Position numbers and translations under genes: made by a program
Shown here: positions 51,707 to 59,503 of the stretch, piece by piece
How positions within the stretch are numbered: the first letter of the stretch is position 1
Layout: every line of letters starts with the position of its first letter
Source: Clostridium sp.
GTDB lineage: Bacteria > Bacillota > Clostridia > Lachnospirales > Lachnospiraceae
Length of the DNA stretch: 64,000 nucleotides
Assembly: GCA_018377235.1 (NCBI GenBank)
Contig: JAGZZT010000002.1
Span: forward strand, 62,001 to 126,000
Reading direction: 5' to 3'
Notes under the pieces: model-generated
Told to the model about the DNA's origin: nothing
Databases searched by the model: none
The model's input: only the letters and a program-made list of their open reading frames with translations

Positions 51707-51735
51707 AATATATCAACAGTTTTGGAAAATGTCAA
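51707..51735 (-). promoter_or_regulatory. Promoter of the ABC-F gene
   Basis: Minus-strand -35 TTGACA (51730-51735), 17-nt spacer, -10 TATATT (51707-51712). It fires into a leader of about 450 nt that ends at the ABC-F gene. The 522-nt gap 51252-51773 is fully accounted for by this leader. Confidence 0.82.
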
Positions 51736-51773
51736 TCGTTTTGCGAGATTTTACGCCCTGCTCTCTGCCTCGA

Positions 51774-52406
51774 TCAGCGGATCAGCTCCGCCTCCTTCAC
51801 GCTCTCATCGCCGCCCGGACAGGAATAATAAATTGTCAGCTGATCTCCTGCTTCCGGCTCCTTCTCTGTCTCTAAGACCTCATGTCCTCTGGCTACAGAC
51901 ACCTTCTCTCCAGACTCTGGCTCAATGATAAGCGCTTCTGAAGTCACTTCGGACACTGTTCCAGAAACGCTTCCTGCCGTCAGAGTGCTGTCGCTGTCCC
52001 GGCTTTCTCTTACCAGAACCACCTCTGCCTTCGTAGTGTCCTCTCCGTCCGTCTCGCCAGTATAAAACAGAGTGACGTTCATATCTAATGTTAAGCCTTC
52101 AGAAAAGCCGGCTGCAGAATTTTCCTTGGAGAAAATCAGTCCCTGAGGATACTCTTCATTCTGAATCACAATAGAATTCATGGCAGCATCCAGAACAGTT
52201 CCCGTCATCACGGAAACCTCTCCTCTCTGCTTTTCTGACTCTGAATCTTCTGGAGCTGTCGTCTGTGAAGAGCTCTCCTCTGTCTGGCTGACTGTGCTCT
52301 CCGGCATGGAGGTCTCCTGGATCTCCTCCTTCCCACATCCTGATGCCAGAGCTGTCACGGAAGCTGCCAGAACCACAGCCACAGTCATTTTTCTCATTTT
52401 TCTCAT
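51774..52406 (-). CDS. Putative lipoprotein of unknown function
   Basis: A 210-aa exported protein. The N-terminus is a lipoprotein signal with lipobox ALASGC (Cys24), followed by about 45 residues rich in S, T and E (a flexible tether). The remainder has two similar beta-rich stretches: VMTGTVLDAAMNSIVIQNE and GSVSGTVSEVTSEALIIEPE, suggesting a repeated small domain. I do not recognise the family. It follows malQ by 28 nt and has GGAGG before the start at 52406. Confidence 0.75.
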   Translation of the reverse strand: MRKMRKMTVAVVLAASVTALASGCGKEEIQETSMPESTVSQTEESSSQTTAPEDSESEKQRGEVSVMTGTVLDAAMNSIVIQNEEYPQGLIFSKENSAAGFSEGLTLDMNVTLFYTGETDGEDTTKAEVVLVRESRDSDSTLTAGSVSGTVSEVTSEALIIEPESGEKVSVARGHEVLETEKEPEAGDQLTIYYSCPGGDESVKEAELIR

Positions 52407-52434
52407 ATTGTTGCCTCCTTTTCCTATAAACACT

Positions 52435-53937
52435 TTAAAAACGTCCGAAGGTGTCCACTAAAAATGCCAGATAGCCGGTCTCGCTGTCTCCAAAGGCTCC
52501 TGGCTTCATCCTCCATTTCCAGTTTCCCCCTACGGTTCCCGGCGTATTCATCCTGGCTTCATTGTCCAGCTTTAGTACATCCTGCATCTGGAAAATGGCC
52601 ACGCTGGCCACGGAACCGTAGGCAGCCCTGAACACTCGATCTGGAATCTCCTCCCTGTGAGCCGCGCCCAGATAGTCCGCAATATACTGGAGTTCCCACC
52701 ACTGCCGTTTTTCCGGCTTAAAATATCCTATAAGCGTCTCGTTGTCATGGGTTCCCCCATATACCACAGAATTAGGCTCATAGCAGTGAGGCAGATGCTC
52801 GTTAAAACGATCTCCGCTGAAAGCAAATTCTATGATCTTCATGCCAGGATACCCGGTCTTTTGCAGAAGCTCCTTTACCTCCGGACAGAAAACCCCCAGA
52901 TCCTCAGCAATGATTTTCGCCTCCCCGGCAGCCTCGCCTATGGCCTTCGTAAGTTTCTCTCCAGGCCCTTTCTTCCACTCTCCTGTTCTTCCGTCCTCAG
53001 CTCCATAGGGAATCGAATAATACTGAACTACGCCAATGAAATGGTCAATTCTGACTACATCATACAGTCGGGCCGCAGCCTTCATCCTGTCTCTCCACCA
53101 GGCAAAATCTGTCTGTTCCAGAACGTCCCAGTCATAGAGAGGATTGCCCCATAGCTGCCCTGTCTCTGAGAACGCATCCGGCGGTACTCCTGCCACCTTC
53201 AGAGGTTTTAAGGTCTCTGGATCCAGCTGGAACAGCTCCGGGTGAACCCACACGTCCGCGCTGTCCATGGCCACGTAAATAGGGATATCTCCAATAATCT
53301 GGATTCCCTTTCCGTTTATATAGGCTCTCAGCTTATCCCACTGTTCATAAAATTTAAACTGCATGAATTTCCAGCAGGCAATCTCCTCTGACAGTTCCTC
53401 CCTGTAAAATGCAATCGCTTCCGGCTCTCTGCGGCGGACAGGCTCCTCCCAGTTCAGCCATTCCTCCTGGTTAAAACGCCCCTTTAACGCCATGTACAGC
53501 GCATAGTCCTCCAGCCAGCAGCTGTTCTCCTGACAGAATTTCTCATACTCCGGTGTCTCCCCGCAGCGGCTCCGTTCAAAGGCTTTTTTAAGAAGTGGGA
53601 ACCGGTAATAGCAGACTGCATCATACTTGACCTCATCCTCCCTGTCGCACCAGTAACAGGCTTCGATCTCTTCTGCAGTCAGAAGCCCCTCCTCCTTCAG
53701 AACGTCTAAGTCAATAAAATATGGATTTCCTGCAAAGGCGGAAAAAGACTGGTAGGGGCTGTCTCCATAGCTGGTGGGCCCCAATGGCAGCACCTGCCAA
53801 TAGCTCTGTCTGGCCTTTACAAGCTTATCTGCAAATTCATAAGCGCAGGATCCAAAGGTTCCGATGCCATAGGGCGCCGGAAGACTGGAAATGGGCATTA
53901 AAATACCCGCGCCTCTCTTCAACATGGTCTTTGCCAT
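52435..53937 (-). CDS. malQ: 4-alpha-glucanotransferase (amylomaltase)
   Basis: A 500-aa GH77 enzyme that disproportionates maltodextrins. Motifs: RGAGILMPISSLPAPYGIGTFG at the N-terminus, LPLGPTSYGDSPYQSFSAFAGNP near residue 50, IIGDIPIYVAMDSADVW near 215, RIDHFIGV (nucleophile Asp) near 295, IAEDLGV (acid/base Glu) near 340, and YGGTHDNETL near 390. It is cytosolic and monocistronic or co-transcribed with the lipoprotein gene. GGAGGCATT precedes the start. Confidence 0.96.
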   Translation of the reverse strand: MAKTMLKRGAGILMPISSLPAPYGIGTFGSCAYEFADKLVKARQSYWQVLPLGPTSYGDSPYQSFSAFAGNPYFIDLDVLKEEGLLTAEEIEACYWCDREDEVKYDAVCYYRFPLLKKAFERSRCGETPEYEKFCQENSCWLEDYALYMALKGRFNQEEWLNWEEPVRRREPEAIAFYREELSEEIACWKFMQFKFYEQWDKLRAYINGKGIQIIGDIPIYVAMDSADVWVHPELFQLDPETLKPLKVAGVPPDAFSETGQLWGNPLYDWDVLEQTDFAWWRDRMKAAARLYDVVRIDHFIGVVQYYSIPYGAEDGRTGEWKKGPGEKLTKAIGEAAGEAKIIAEDLGVFCPEVKELLQKTGYPGMKIIEFAFSGDRFNEHLPHCYEPNSVVYGGTHDNETLIGYFKPEKRQWWELQYIADYLGAAHREEIPDRVFRAAYGSVASVAIFQMQDVLKLDNEARMNTPGTVGGNWKWRMKPGAFGDSETGYLAFLVDTFGRF

Positions 53938-53999
53938 CGCAATGCCTCCTGTTCTGTCTATTATTTAAAAGAGAAGGAAACGCAGATTAGAACAGGCAG

Positions 54000-54163
54000 A
54001 AGTGAACCGCCTGACTGACCAGCTGCGTTTTCTATTCAGTTCGTGCATCCATCATCCGCCATTCGCGAAAACTCGCCTTCAGCTCAGGCACTCCGCTCGG
54101 TGGCGGAAATTAGCACGAACTTCATTACGAAAGCCTCGCTATCATCATTCAGGCGGTTCACTT
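54000..54163. repeat. Nested inverted-repeat element of about 164 bp
   Basis: Outer arms AAGTGAACCGCCTGA (54000-54014) and its exact complement (54149-54163) form 15 bp. Next inward, GTTCGTGC (54039-54046) pairs with GCACGAAC (54113-54120), and CCGCCA (54056-54061) with TGGCGG (54101-54106). A TTCGCGAA palindrome and a GCCT/AGGC pair lie in the centre. No gene is seen. It may be a miniature mobile element or structured RNA. It lies between malQ and the HAD gene. Confidence 0.7.
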
Positions 54164-54191
54164 CCTCCCTCCATAGTCTACGCTTCAGAAA

Positions 54192-54212
54192 AGAAGGAAA
54201 ATTTTCCCTTCT
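54192..54212 (-). terminator. Terminator of the thioesterase-pyrC-HAD operon
   Basis: Minus-strand AGAAGG, an AAAATTTT core, CCTTCT, then TTTTCTGA. It lies about 28 nt after the HAD stop. Confidence 0.7.
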
Positions 54213-54239
54213 GCTCTACATATATTGTCCACATATGTT

Positions 54240-54965
54240 TCAGGGCAGAAGAACCTCTCTTATCTCCTCATAGGAGGAGACCTCCATGGTAACGGAAACG
54301 TCTTTTTCGTTGGAAAGGCCCCTGGGATTGTACCAGCAGGTGTCAATGCCTGCATTCTCCCCGCCCCGCATATCTGAGGTAAGGGAATCTCCTATCAGAA
54401 GCATTTCCCTTGTTCTCTCCTCTGGCCGATCCATGCCGAGAAGCCGCATTTTCTCAAAACAGTAGTCAAAAAACTCCTTCTTCGGCTTGGGACTTCCCGC
54501 CTCCTCCGAGACAAAAATCCCCTTAAAATACGAATTCAATCCGCTGCTTTCAAGCCTCCTGTACTGAGTCTCTGCCACTCCGTTGGTGACAATGTACAGA
54601 ACATACTCCCGGCTTAAATCACGACACAGATCCAGGGCTCCCGGAATGAGAACTGCGCTGTTTCCCAGACGCTTCCTGTAAAAAGCCTCCGCCTCCATGC
54701 CGTCCGCCTGACAATTATGGCGGGAAAAGAAAATTTCAAAACGGCGCAGCAGCACCTCGTCTTTTTCCATTTTCCCCTCCTCAAACAGCTCCCAGCAGCT
54801 TCTGTTAATCTGGTGGTATTCCTGGAGCAGACAATCCGACAGCTCCATTCCGAAATGGAGAAGAAGGCTTTTAAAAGCCTCCTCCTCCGAAGCGTCAAAA
54901 TTTAAAAGGGTATTATCCACGTCGAATAAGAGCGTGGTATAGCGGAGATTTCCGTTCTTTCTCAT
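54240..54965 (-). CDS. HAD-superfamily pyrimidine nucleotidase (YjjG-like)
   Basis: A 241-aa HAD phosphatase. Motif I FDVDNTLLNFD near residue 14, motif II IVTNGVAETQ near 126, motif III KPKKEFFDY, and motif IV LIGDSLTSDMRGG near 192. It resembles YjjG-type noncanonical pyrimidine nucleotidases. Its start overlaps the stop of pyrC (TGATG), so it is translationally coupled to a pyrimidine gene, which fits a nucleotide role. The actual substrate is not proven. Confidence 0.85.
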   Translation of the reverse strand: MRKNGNLRYTTLLFDVDNTLLNFDASEEEAFKSLLLHFGMELSDCLLQEYHQINRSCWELFEEGKMEKDEVLLRRFEIFFSRHNCQADGMEAEAFYRKRLGNSAVLIPGALDLCRDLSREYVLYIVTNGVAETQYRRLESSGLNSYFKGIFVSEEAGSPKPKKEFFDYCFEKMRLLGMDRPEERTREMLLIGDSLTSDMRGGENAGIDTCWYNPRGLSNEKDVSVTMEVSSYEEIREVLLP

Positions 54966-56251
54966 CAGCCCTGATATACCGCCTTTCCACCGCAGACCGT
55001 AACCTTCACCTTTCCGTACAGCCTTCTTCCGGCAAACGGGGAATTGGAAGATTTGGAGACGAAGGGGCCTGCTGCAAACTCTTCCTTATCATCGAAAATT
55101 ACCAGATCAGCCGGGCCTCCCTCTGCCAGATAACCGGAATCCAGACGGTACAGTCTGGCCGGATTCAGGCACATTTTTTCAAACAGCTCCACGTAGGAGA
55201 GATGCCCCTTCTTCACAAGCTCCGTCACACAGAGAGGCAGAGAAGTCTCCAGACCAATAATGCCGCTGGGAGCCTCTGTCAGAGGCTTCTCCTTCTCCTC
55301 CCGGCTGTGAGGCGCATGATCCGTGGCAATCATGTCAATCGTTCCGTCCTTTAAGGCCTCAATCAATGCTTCCCGATCCTCCTTCGTCCTGAGAGGCGGG
55401 TTCATCTTTGCCAGAGAGCCGAACTCCAGCACAGCCGTCTCGTCCAGAGTCAGGTGGTGGGGCGTCACCTCGGCCCACACGTCGGCGCCCAGTTTCTTGG
55501 CCAGAGCCACTGCCGCCACTGCGTTCTTTGAACTGATGTGCTGAATATTGACGCATGCCCCTGTGTACAGCGCAATCATACAGTCCCTGGCCACCAGAGA
55601 ATCCTCCGCTACTCTGGGAGATCCGCCGATTCCCAGCTTTTCTGAAACTGCCCCTCTGTTAATGCCGTTATTGGTAATAAAACCTGGATCCTCCTCATGA
55701 AAGCTCAGAGGCACATCCAGCCTTTTGGCAGTCTCCATGGCCTCCATTAAAAGCTTCACATCCATAATCGGCACACCGTCGTCCGTAAATCCTGCAGCTC
55801 CCTGGACTCTGAGAGATTCCATGTCCGTCAGTTCCTTCCCCTTCATGCCTCTGGTAATATTGGCAGCAGACAGTACATGAATCCCTGTCTGCTCTCCCTT
55901 TTCCAGCACGTACCGAAGAGTTTCTTCATTGTCAATCACAGGCTTTGTATTTCCCATCATCACGACTGTGGTGAAGCCGCCTGCCTTAGCCGCGACGGCT
56001 CCTGTCTCGATGTCCTCTTTATAGGTAAGTCCCGGATCTCTGAAATGCACATGGACATCGATAAGTCCTGGCGCCACAACGAGACCTGACGCGTCGATAA
56101 TTTCTTCATCAGCCTTCTGGAATACTTTCTGTTCTTCTGAACTTTCCCCGTTTTTTAATATTTTTTCAATTTTCCCGTCTTTTATGATAATATCAGCAAT
56201 ACCATCAAATCCACTTTTCGGATCGATGACCCGGCCATTTTTTATAATCAT
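54965..56251 (-). CDS. pyrC: Dihydroorotase
   Basis: A 428-aa amidohydrolase of pyrimidine synthesis that interconverts carbamoyl aspartate and dihydroorotate. Motifs: VAPGLIDVHVHFRDPGLTYK (HxH and substrate Arg), a metal-bridging Asp as in type I dihydroorotases, SFHEEDPGF near 185, VNIQHISS near 232, VTPHHLTL, and IATDHAPHS near 305. GGAG lies 6 nt before the ATG at 56251; an ATG 12 nt upstream is the alternative. Other pyr genes are not in the window. Confidence 0.95.
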   Translation of the reverse strand: MIIKNGRVIDPKSGFDGIADIIIKDGKIEKILKNGESSEEQKVFQKADEEIIDASGLVVAPGLIDVHVHFRDPGLTYKEDIETGAVAAKAGGFTTVVMMGNTKPVIDNEETLRYVLEKGEQTGIHVLSAANITRGMKGKELTDMESLRVQGAAGFTDDGVPIMDVKLLMEAMETAKRLDVPLSFHEEDPGFITNNGINRGAVSEKLGIGGSPRVAEDSLVARDCMIALYTGACVNIQHISSKNAVAAVALAKKLGADVWAEVTPHHLTLDETAVLEFGSLAKMNPPLRTKEDREALIEALKDGTIDMIATDHAPHSREEKEKPLTEAPSGIIGLETSLPLCVTELVKKGHLSYVELFEKMCLNPARLYRLDSGYLAEGGPADLVIFDDKEEFAAGPFVSKSSNSPFAGRRLYGKVKVTVCGGKAVYQG

Positions 56252-56268
56252 CGCTTTCTCCATCCGCC

Positions 56269-56646
56269 TTATTTCATCTTCTTAGGAACTACTTCCAGCC
56301 AGTAATTATCCGGATCAGCGATAAAATAGATACCCATGGACGGATTCTCATAGCAGATGCAGCCCATCTCCTCATGCTTCTTGTGAGCCGCTTCCATGTC
56401 ATCCACCTCGAAAGCCAGATGGAACTCATTGTCTCCCAGGTTATAGCTGTCCTTCTCCCAGTCTCTCAGCCATGTCAGCTCCAGCTGGTGAGGAGTCTCG
56501 CCGTCTCCCAGATAAACCAGGATAAAACTGCCGTCTGCGGCCTCTTTTCTGCGCACCTCCTTCAGTCCCAGAGCCTCCTCATAGAACTTTAAAGACTTCT
56601 CCAGATTAATGACGTTAAAATTGTTGTGTGCAAATGTAAATGTCAT
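56269..56646 (-). CDS. VOC family protein, lactoylglutathione lyase (GloA)-like
   Basis: A 125-aa vicinal-oxygen-chelate protein. HNNFNVINLEKSLKFYEEALGL starts the first beta-alpha-beta module; LELTWLRDWE and EFHLAFEVDDMEAA carry the Glu/His metal ligands; YFIADPDNYWLEVV ends the second. It resembles glyoxalase I; bacilli of this type often lack glutathione, so the true substrate may be a different adduct. Its gene overlaps the start of the MBL gene by 4 nt. Confidence 0.88.
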   Translation of the reverse strand: MTFTFAHNNFNVINLEKSLKFYEEALGLKEVRRKEAADGSFILVYLGDGETPHQLELTWLRDWEKDSYNLGDNEFHLAFEVDDMEAAHKKHEEMGCICYENPSMGIYFIADPDNYWLEVVPKKMK

Positions 56647-57347
56647 AGCTCAAACTCCTCTCCTTCTCTTTGAATTTCCATAATACGGTTTCTGTAAAGC
56701 TCACTGCAGGGAAGATCCTTCAGCCGTCTGGAAACACTGAAGTCTCCCCAGAAATGGATGGGGAACACAGTTTCAGCCTTCACTTTTTTTAAAAAGTCAT
56801 CCATTCCCAGGTAAAACCACTGCTCCTGTCTGGGATCCAGTGGAATAAAGGCTGTGTCCGCTCCTTCCGGATGATCGGCAGCGATTTTCTCCACCTCCCG
56901 CCTGTAATTAGCAGCCATATTGTGGTTCCAGGCCTTGTCCTCGCCCTCCCACCACCAATTGTTTAAATCTCCCGCATGGTAAATTTCCAGGCCTTCCAGG
57001 CTGACCCAGAAGGCACAGCCCTCATCGGTGGACTTATAGGTCTGGATTTTCAGGCCTCCAAGCTCCAGCGTCTGCCCCGGCTTCACAAAATGGATAAGCG
57101 GCAGGGCTTCCTCAGGTATCCTTCTCCCTCTGATATCGTCTGACAGAATGTAGGAAACCTCCGTCCTGTCCCTGAACCGCTCAAAAATTACAGGACTGTA
57201 GTGATCTTCGTGAAAATGGCTGGCAAATACAAACAGCGGCTTTCCCGGAGCGAAGTCCGGCAGCTCCCCCTTAAAATAGTCAAACAGCAGAATGCTGTGC
57301 TCTGTCTCAACAGAAACTGCGCTGTGATGAATGTAAGTAACCTTCAT
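56643..57347 (-). CDS. MBL-fold metallo-hydrolase
   Basis: A 234-aa protein. The metal motif FASHFHEDHYSP is near residue 46 (HxHxDH-type), YHAGDLNNWWWEG near 130 supplies the bridging Asp, and VFPIHFWGDFSV near 195 the late His. It resembles the beta-lactamase-superfamily hydrolases (COG2220-like). The position within an operon with a glyoxalase-like and a thioesterase-like gene suggests detoxification or thioester hydrolysis, but the substrate is unknown. Confidence 0.8.
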   Translation of the reverse strand: MKVTYIHHSAVSVETEHSILLFDYFKGELPDFAPGKPLFVFASHFHEDHYSPVIFERFRDRTEVSYILSDDIRGRRIPEEALPLIHFVKPGQTLELGGLKIQTYKSTDEGCAFWVSLEGLEIYHAGDLNNWWWEGEDKAWNHNMAANYRREVEKIAADHPEGADTAFIPLDPRQEQWFYLGMDDFLKKVKAETVFPIHFWGDFSVSRRLKDLPCSELYRNRIMEIQREGEEFEL

Positions 57348-57389
57348 GTCTCTCCCTCTGCCTTTATCTGAATGGTTCCTGCAGCCGGA

Positions 57390-57791
57390 TTATTCTGCCT
57401 CAGAAGCGTTCTTTTTCTGCTCTGCCTTAGCTAAAAACTTCTCATTTCCAATGATAAACCTCTCGTGAGTTCCCTCGCCGATCACTCCGGCCTCGTCATA
57501 GCAGGTTACGTGGAATACCAGGCGTCTTCTGTCTACCTCAGTCAGCTCGCTCTCGCACCACACCTTCATGCCCAGCGGAGTCGCCGCGCTGTGGGAAATG
57601 TTTAAACTGGTTCCCACGGTTCCCTCGTCCTCGTTCAAATACGGAGCCACGCTCTTCCAGGAAGTCTGCTCCATCAGAGCCACCATAGCCGGAGTAGCAA
57701 AAACAGGAAGCAGACCGCTTCCCACTGCTGCCGCTGAATTCTCCTCAGTTACCATTACTTCTTCTCTTCCCTTAATTCCTGCTTCTAACAT
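57390..57791 (-). CDS. Hotdog-fold thioesterase (FlK-like)
   Basis: A 133-aa hotdog-fold protein resembling fluoroacetyl-CoA thioesterase FlK. Visible: LPVFATPAMVALMEQTSWKS (Thr/Glu region), GTVGTSLNISHSAATPLG (catalytic His) near residue 70, and GEGTHERFII. The start at 57791 has GAGGTAAAA upstream; an earlier frame reaching 57899 overlaps the promoter and is unlikely. It is the first gene of the operon that continues with the MBL, VOC, pyrC and HAD genes. Confidence 0.85.
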   Translation of the reverse strand: MLEAGIKGREEVMVTEENSAAAVGSGLLPVFATPAMVALMEQTSWKSVAPYLNEDEGTVGTSLNISHSAATPLGMKVWCESELTEVDRRRLVFHVTCYDEAGVIGEGTHERFIIGNEKFLAKAEQKKNASEAE

Positions 57792-57831
57792 AATTTTTAC
57801 CTCTTTTCTAAATTTTACATCTATAACATAT

Positions 57832-57859
57832 TTTATAGTTTTGTCCCGTATCAGGACAA
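57832..57859 (-). promoter_or_regulatory. Promoter of the thioesterase-pyrC operon with dyad
   Basis: Minus-strand -35 TTGTCC (57854-57859), 16-nt spacer, -10 TATAAA (57832-57837). The -35 is one arm of a dyad TTGTCC-N7-GGACAA (57841-57859), a possible operator of unknown regulator. Confidence 0.6.
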
Positions 57860-57920
57860 TAGGCATTTTCTGAAATTCAGTATACAAAATCACAGGCATT
57901 TTCGCAACTGGTTTGGCAAT

Positions 57921-57950
57921 ATTGACCGTATAGTCTAAATATGCTATGAT
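57921..57950 (+). promoter_or_regulatory. tetR promoter with operator O1
   Basis: -35 TTGACC (57922-57927), 17-nt spacer, -10 TATGAT (57945-57950). The operator ATTGACCGTATAGTCTAAAT (57921-57940) covers the -35 and is shared with the MATE promoter. Confidence 0.82.
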
Positions 57951-58028
57951 CCTGCTGAGAAGGCCGCAGAACTACCTTAAAATAATACACAGGCCGCAAA
58001 CTCAAATAAAAAATCGCCGAGGTAATAT

Positions 58029-58649
58029 ATGAAACGAGAAGAAAAAAATCAGCAGATGAGGCGGCGCATTATGGACAGCGCGCTGGCGGAGTTCTCCGGG
58101 CAGGGCTACGGAGCCAGTTCAGTCAATACCATCTGCTCCGCTCAGGGGATTTCTAAAGGTATTATCTACCACTATTTCAAGACAAAAGACGAACTGTTTT
58201 TAGCCTGTGTAGCGGAGTGTTTTTCCCTTCTTACTGAATATCTCTCTAAAAGAATGGAGAATGGAGCGGACAAAGCCGAAGAACAGCTGGAGCGCTATTT
58301 TACATGCAGGATGGCCTTTTTTGCCGCTTATCCCATCTATCAGAGAATCTTCTGCGAGGCTATCGTTTCACCGCCTGAACACCTGAAAGCTGAGATACAA
58401 AACTGTAAAAAAGACTTTGATACATTAAATATCAAAATTTTAGAACAGCTGCTGGCCCGTCTTCCACTGCGAAAGGAACATACAGAAGAAGAAATCATCG
58501 AAATGTTCCGCCAGTTTCAGGATTTTATCAATGCCAGATATCCTGCCTCCGCTTTACAGGGATCTGAATTTGAGCTTCATGAAAAACAATGCCGGAACGT
58601 GCTGAATATTCTGCTGTTCGGCATTATCGATCACGCTGTTCTAGAATAA
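58029..58649 (+). CDS. TetR/AcrR family regulator
   Basis: A 206-aa regulator with the N-terminal TetR HTH: RRRIMDSALAEFSGQGYGAS then VNTICSAQGISKGIIYHYFK TKDELF. The C-terminal ligand domain is not classified. Its own promoter and the MATE promoter carry the same operator, so it probably represses both itself and the efflux gene and is released by a drug or metabolite. CGAGGTAAT precedes the start. Confidence 0.93.
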   Translation: MKREEKNQQMRRRIMDSALAEFSGQGYGASSVNTICSAQGISKGIIYHYFKTKDELFLACVAECFSLLTEYLSKRMENGADKAEEQLERYFTCRMAFFAAYPIYQRIFCEAIVSPPEHLKAEIQNCKKDFDTLNIKILEQLLARLPLRKEHTEEEIIEMFRQFQDFINARYPASALQGSEFELHEKQCRNVLNILLFGIIDHAVLE

Positions 58650-58699
58650 GCGTGATGCTGCTTTTCTAAATTACAAAATATCTGACAAAGAGGAAAACC

Positions 58700-59401
58700 A
58701 TGAAAAACCACACCAAAGAAGTAATATTTGACGATCTTCTGTCATCAGAAAATGCGGAAGAATTTTTGGAATCCGCCTATCCATTCCGGAATCTGATGAT
58801 GCAGTATCAGTGCGCCATGATGGAAATGAGAACTAAATTTGAGGTTCTCAATACAGAATTATCGCTTGACAGCGATAAAAATCCCATTGAATCTATCTGC
58901 TGCCGCATTAAAAAGCCAATCAGCATCATAGAAAAGCTGAAGAGAAAGGGGTTAACCATCTCTCTGGAAAACATCGAGACACAGATTCATGACGTCGCTG
59001 GAATCCGTATCATCTGTTCTTTTCCAGAGGATATTTACCGCCTGGCCGAAAAAATTTATATGCAGGATGATATTCACGTGCTGGAGGTAAAGGATTACAT
59101 AAAAAATCCGAAATCCAATGGCTATCGAAGCCTCCATTTGATTTTAGAAGTCCCTGTCTTCTTCTCTGAGGTCAAAAAGTGGATGCAGGTTGAAGTACAG
59201 TTTAGAACAATCGCTATGGATTTCTGGGCAAGCATAGAGCATAAGATTCAGTACAAGAAGCAAATGGGAAGCCAGGACGCTGCGCAGCTGTCAGAAGAAC
59301 TGCGGCTGTGCGCCGAAGGAATCCACGCCATGGATCTGCGTATGCAGGAAATCAACCGGCAGATAGAACTTCATCGCAAAACGGGACAGAAAACAGAATA
59401 A
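58700..59401 (+). CDS. Small alarmone synthetase (RelA/SpoT synthetase domain)
   Basis: A 233-aa RelA_SpoT-domain protein without hydrolase or TGS domains, matching YjbM/YwaC-type small (p)ppGpp synthetases. Motifs: SIIEKLKRKG, IHDVAGIRIICSF, DYIKNPKSNGYRSLHLIL near residue 140, VEVQFRTIAMDFWASIEHKI near 165. A C-terminal helix follows. It is 50 nt after tetR, likely in the same transcript, so alarmone synthesis may be tied to the efflux response. The start has AAAGAGG upstream. Confidence 0.9.
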   Translation: MKNHTKEVIFDDLLSSENAEEFLESAYPFRNLMMQYQCAMMEMRTKFEVLNTELSLDSDKNPIESICCRIKKPISIIEKLKRKGLTISLENIETQIHDVAGIRIICSFPEDIYRLAEKIYMQDDIHVLEVKDYIKNPKSNGYRSLHLILEVPVFFSEVKKWMQVEVQFRTIAMDFWASIEHKIQYKKQMGSQDAAQLSEELRLCAEGIHAMDLRMQEINRQIELHRKTGQKTE

Positions 59402-59427
59402 GCAGAACAAATAAGTCCATGATAAAT

Positions 59428-59483
59428 ATTGACCATATAGTCTATTTGTGATATCATTCTCTAAAATAGACCATATGGTCAAT
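59428..59483 (+). promoter_or_regulatory. MATE promoter with TetR operators O2 and O3
   Basis: O2 ATTGACCATATAGTCTATTT (59428-59447) covers the -35 TTGACC (59429-59434); the -10 is TATCAT (59452-59457) after 17 nt. O3 (59464-59483) is the same motif in inverted orientation just past the transcription start. The centres are 36 bp apart. Confidence 0.85.
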
Positions 59484-59503
59484 ATTTAATTCGAGGTGAT
59501 ACT

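Noticed and set aside
54000..54163. Integron attC site
   Set aside because: The arms do not show the GTTRRRY/RYYYAAC core boxes, no integrase or cassette array is near, and the pairing pattern differs.
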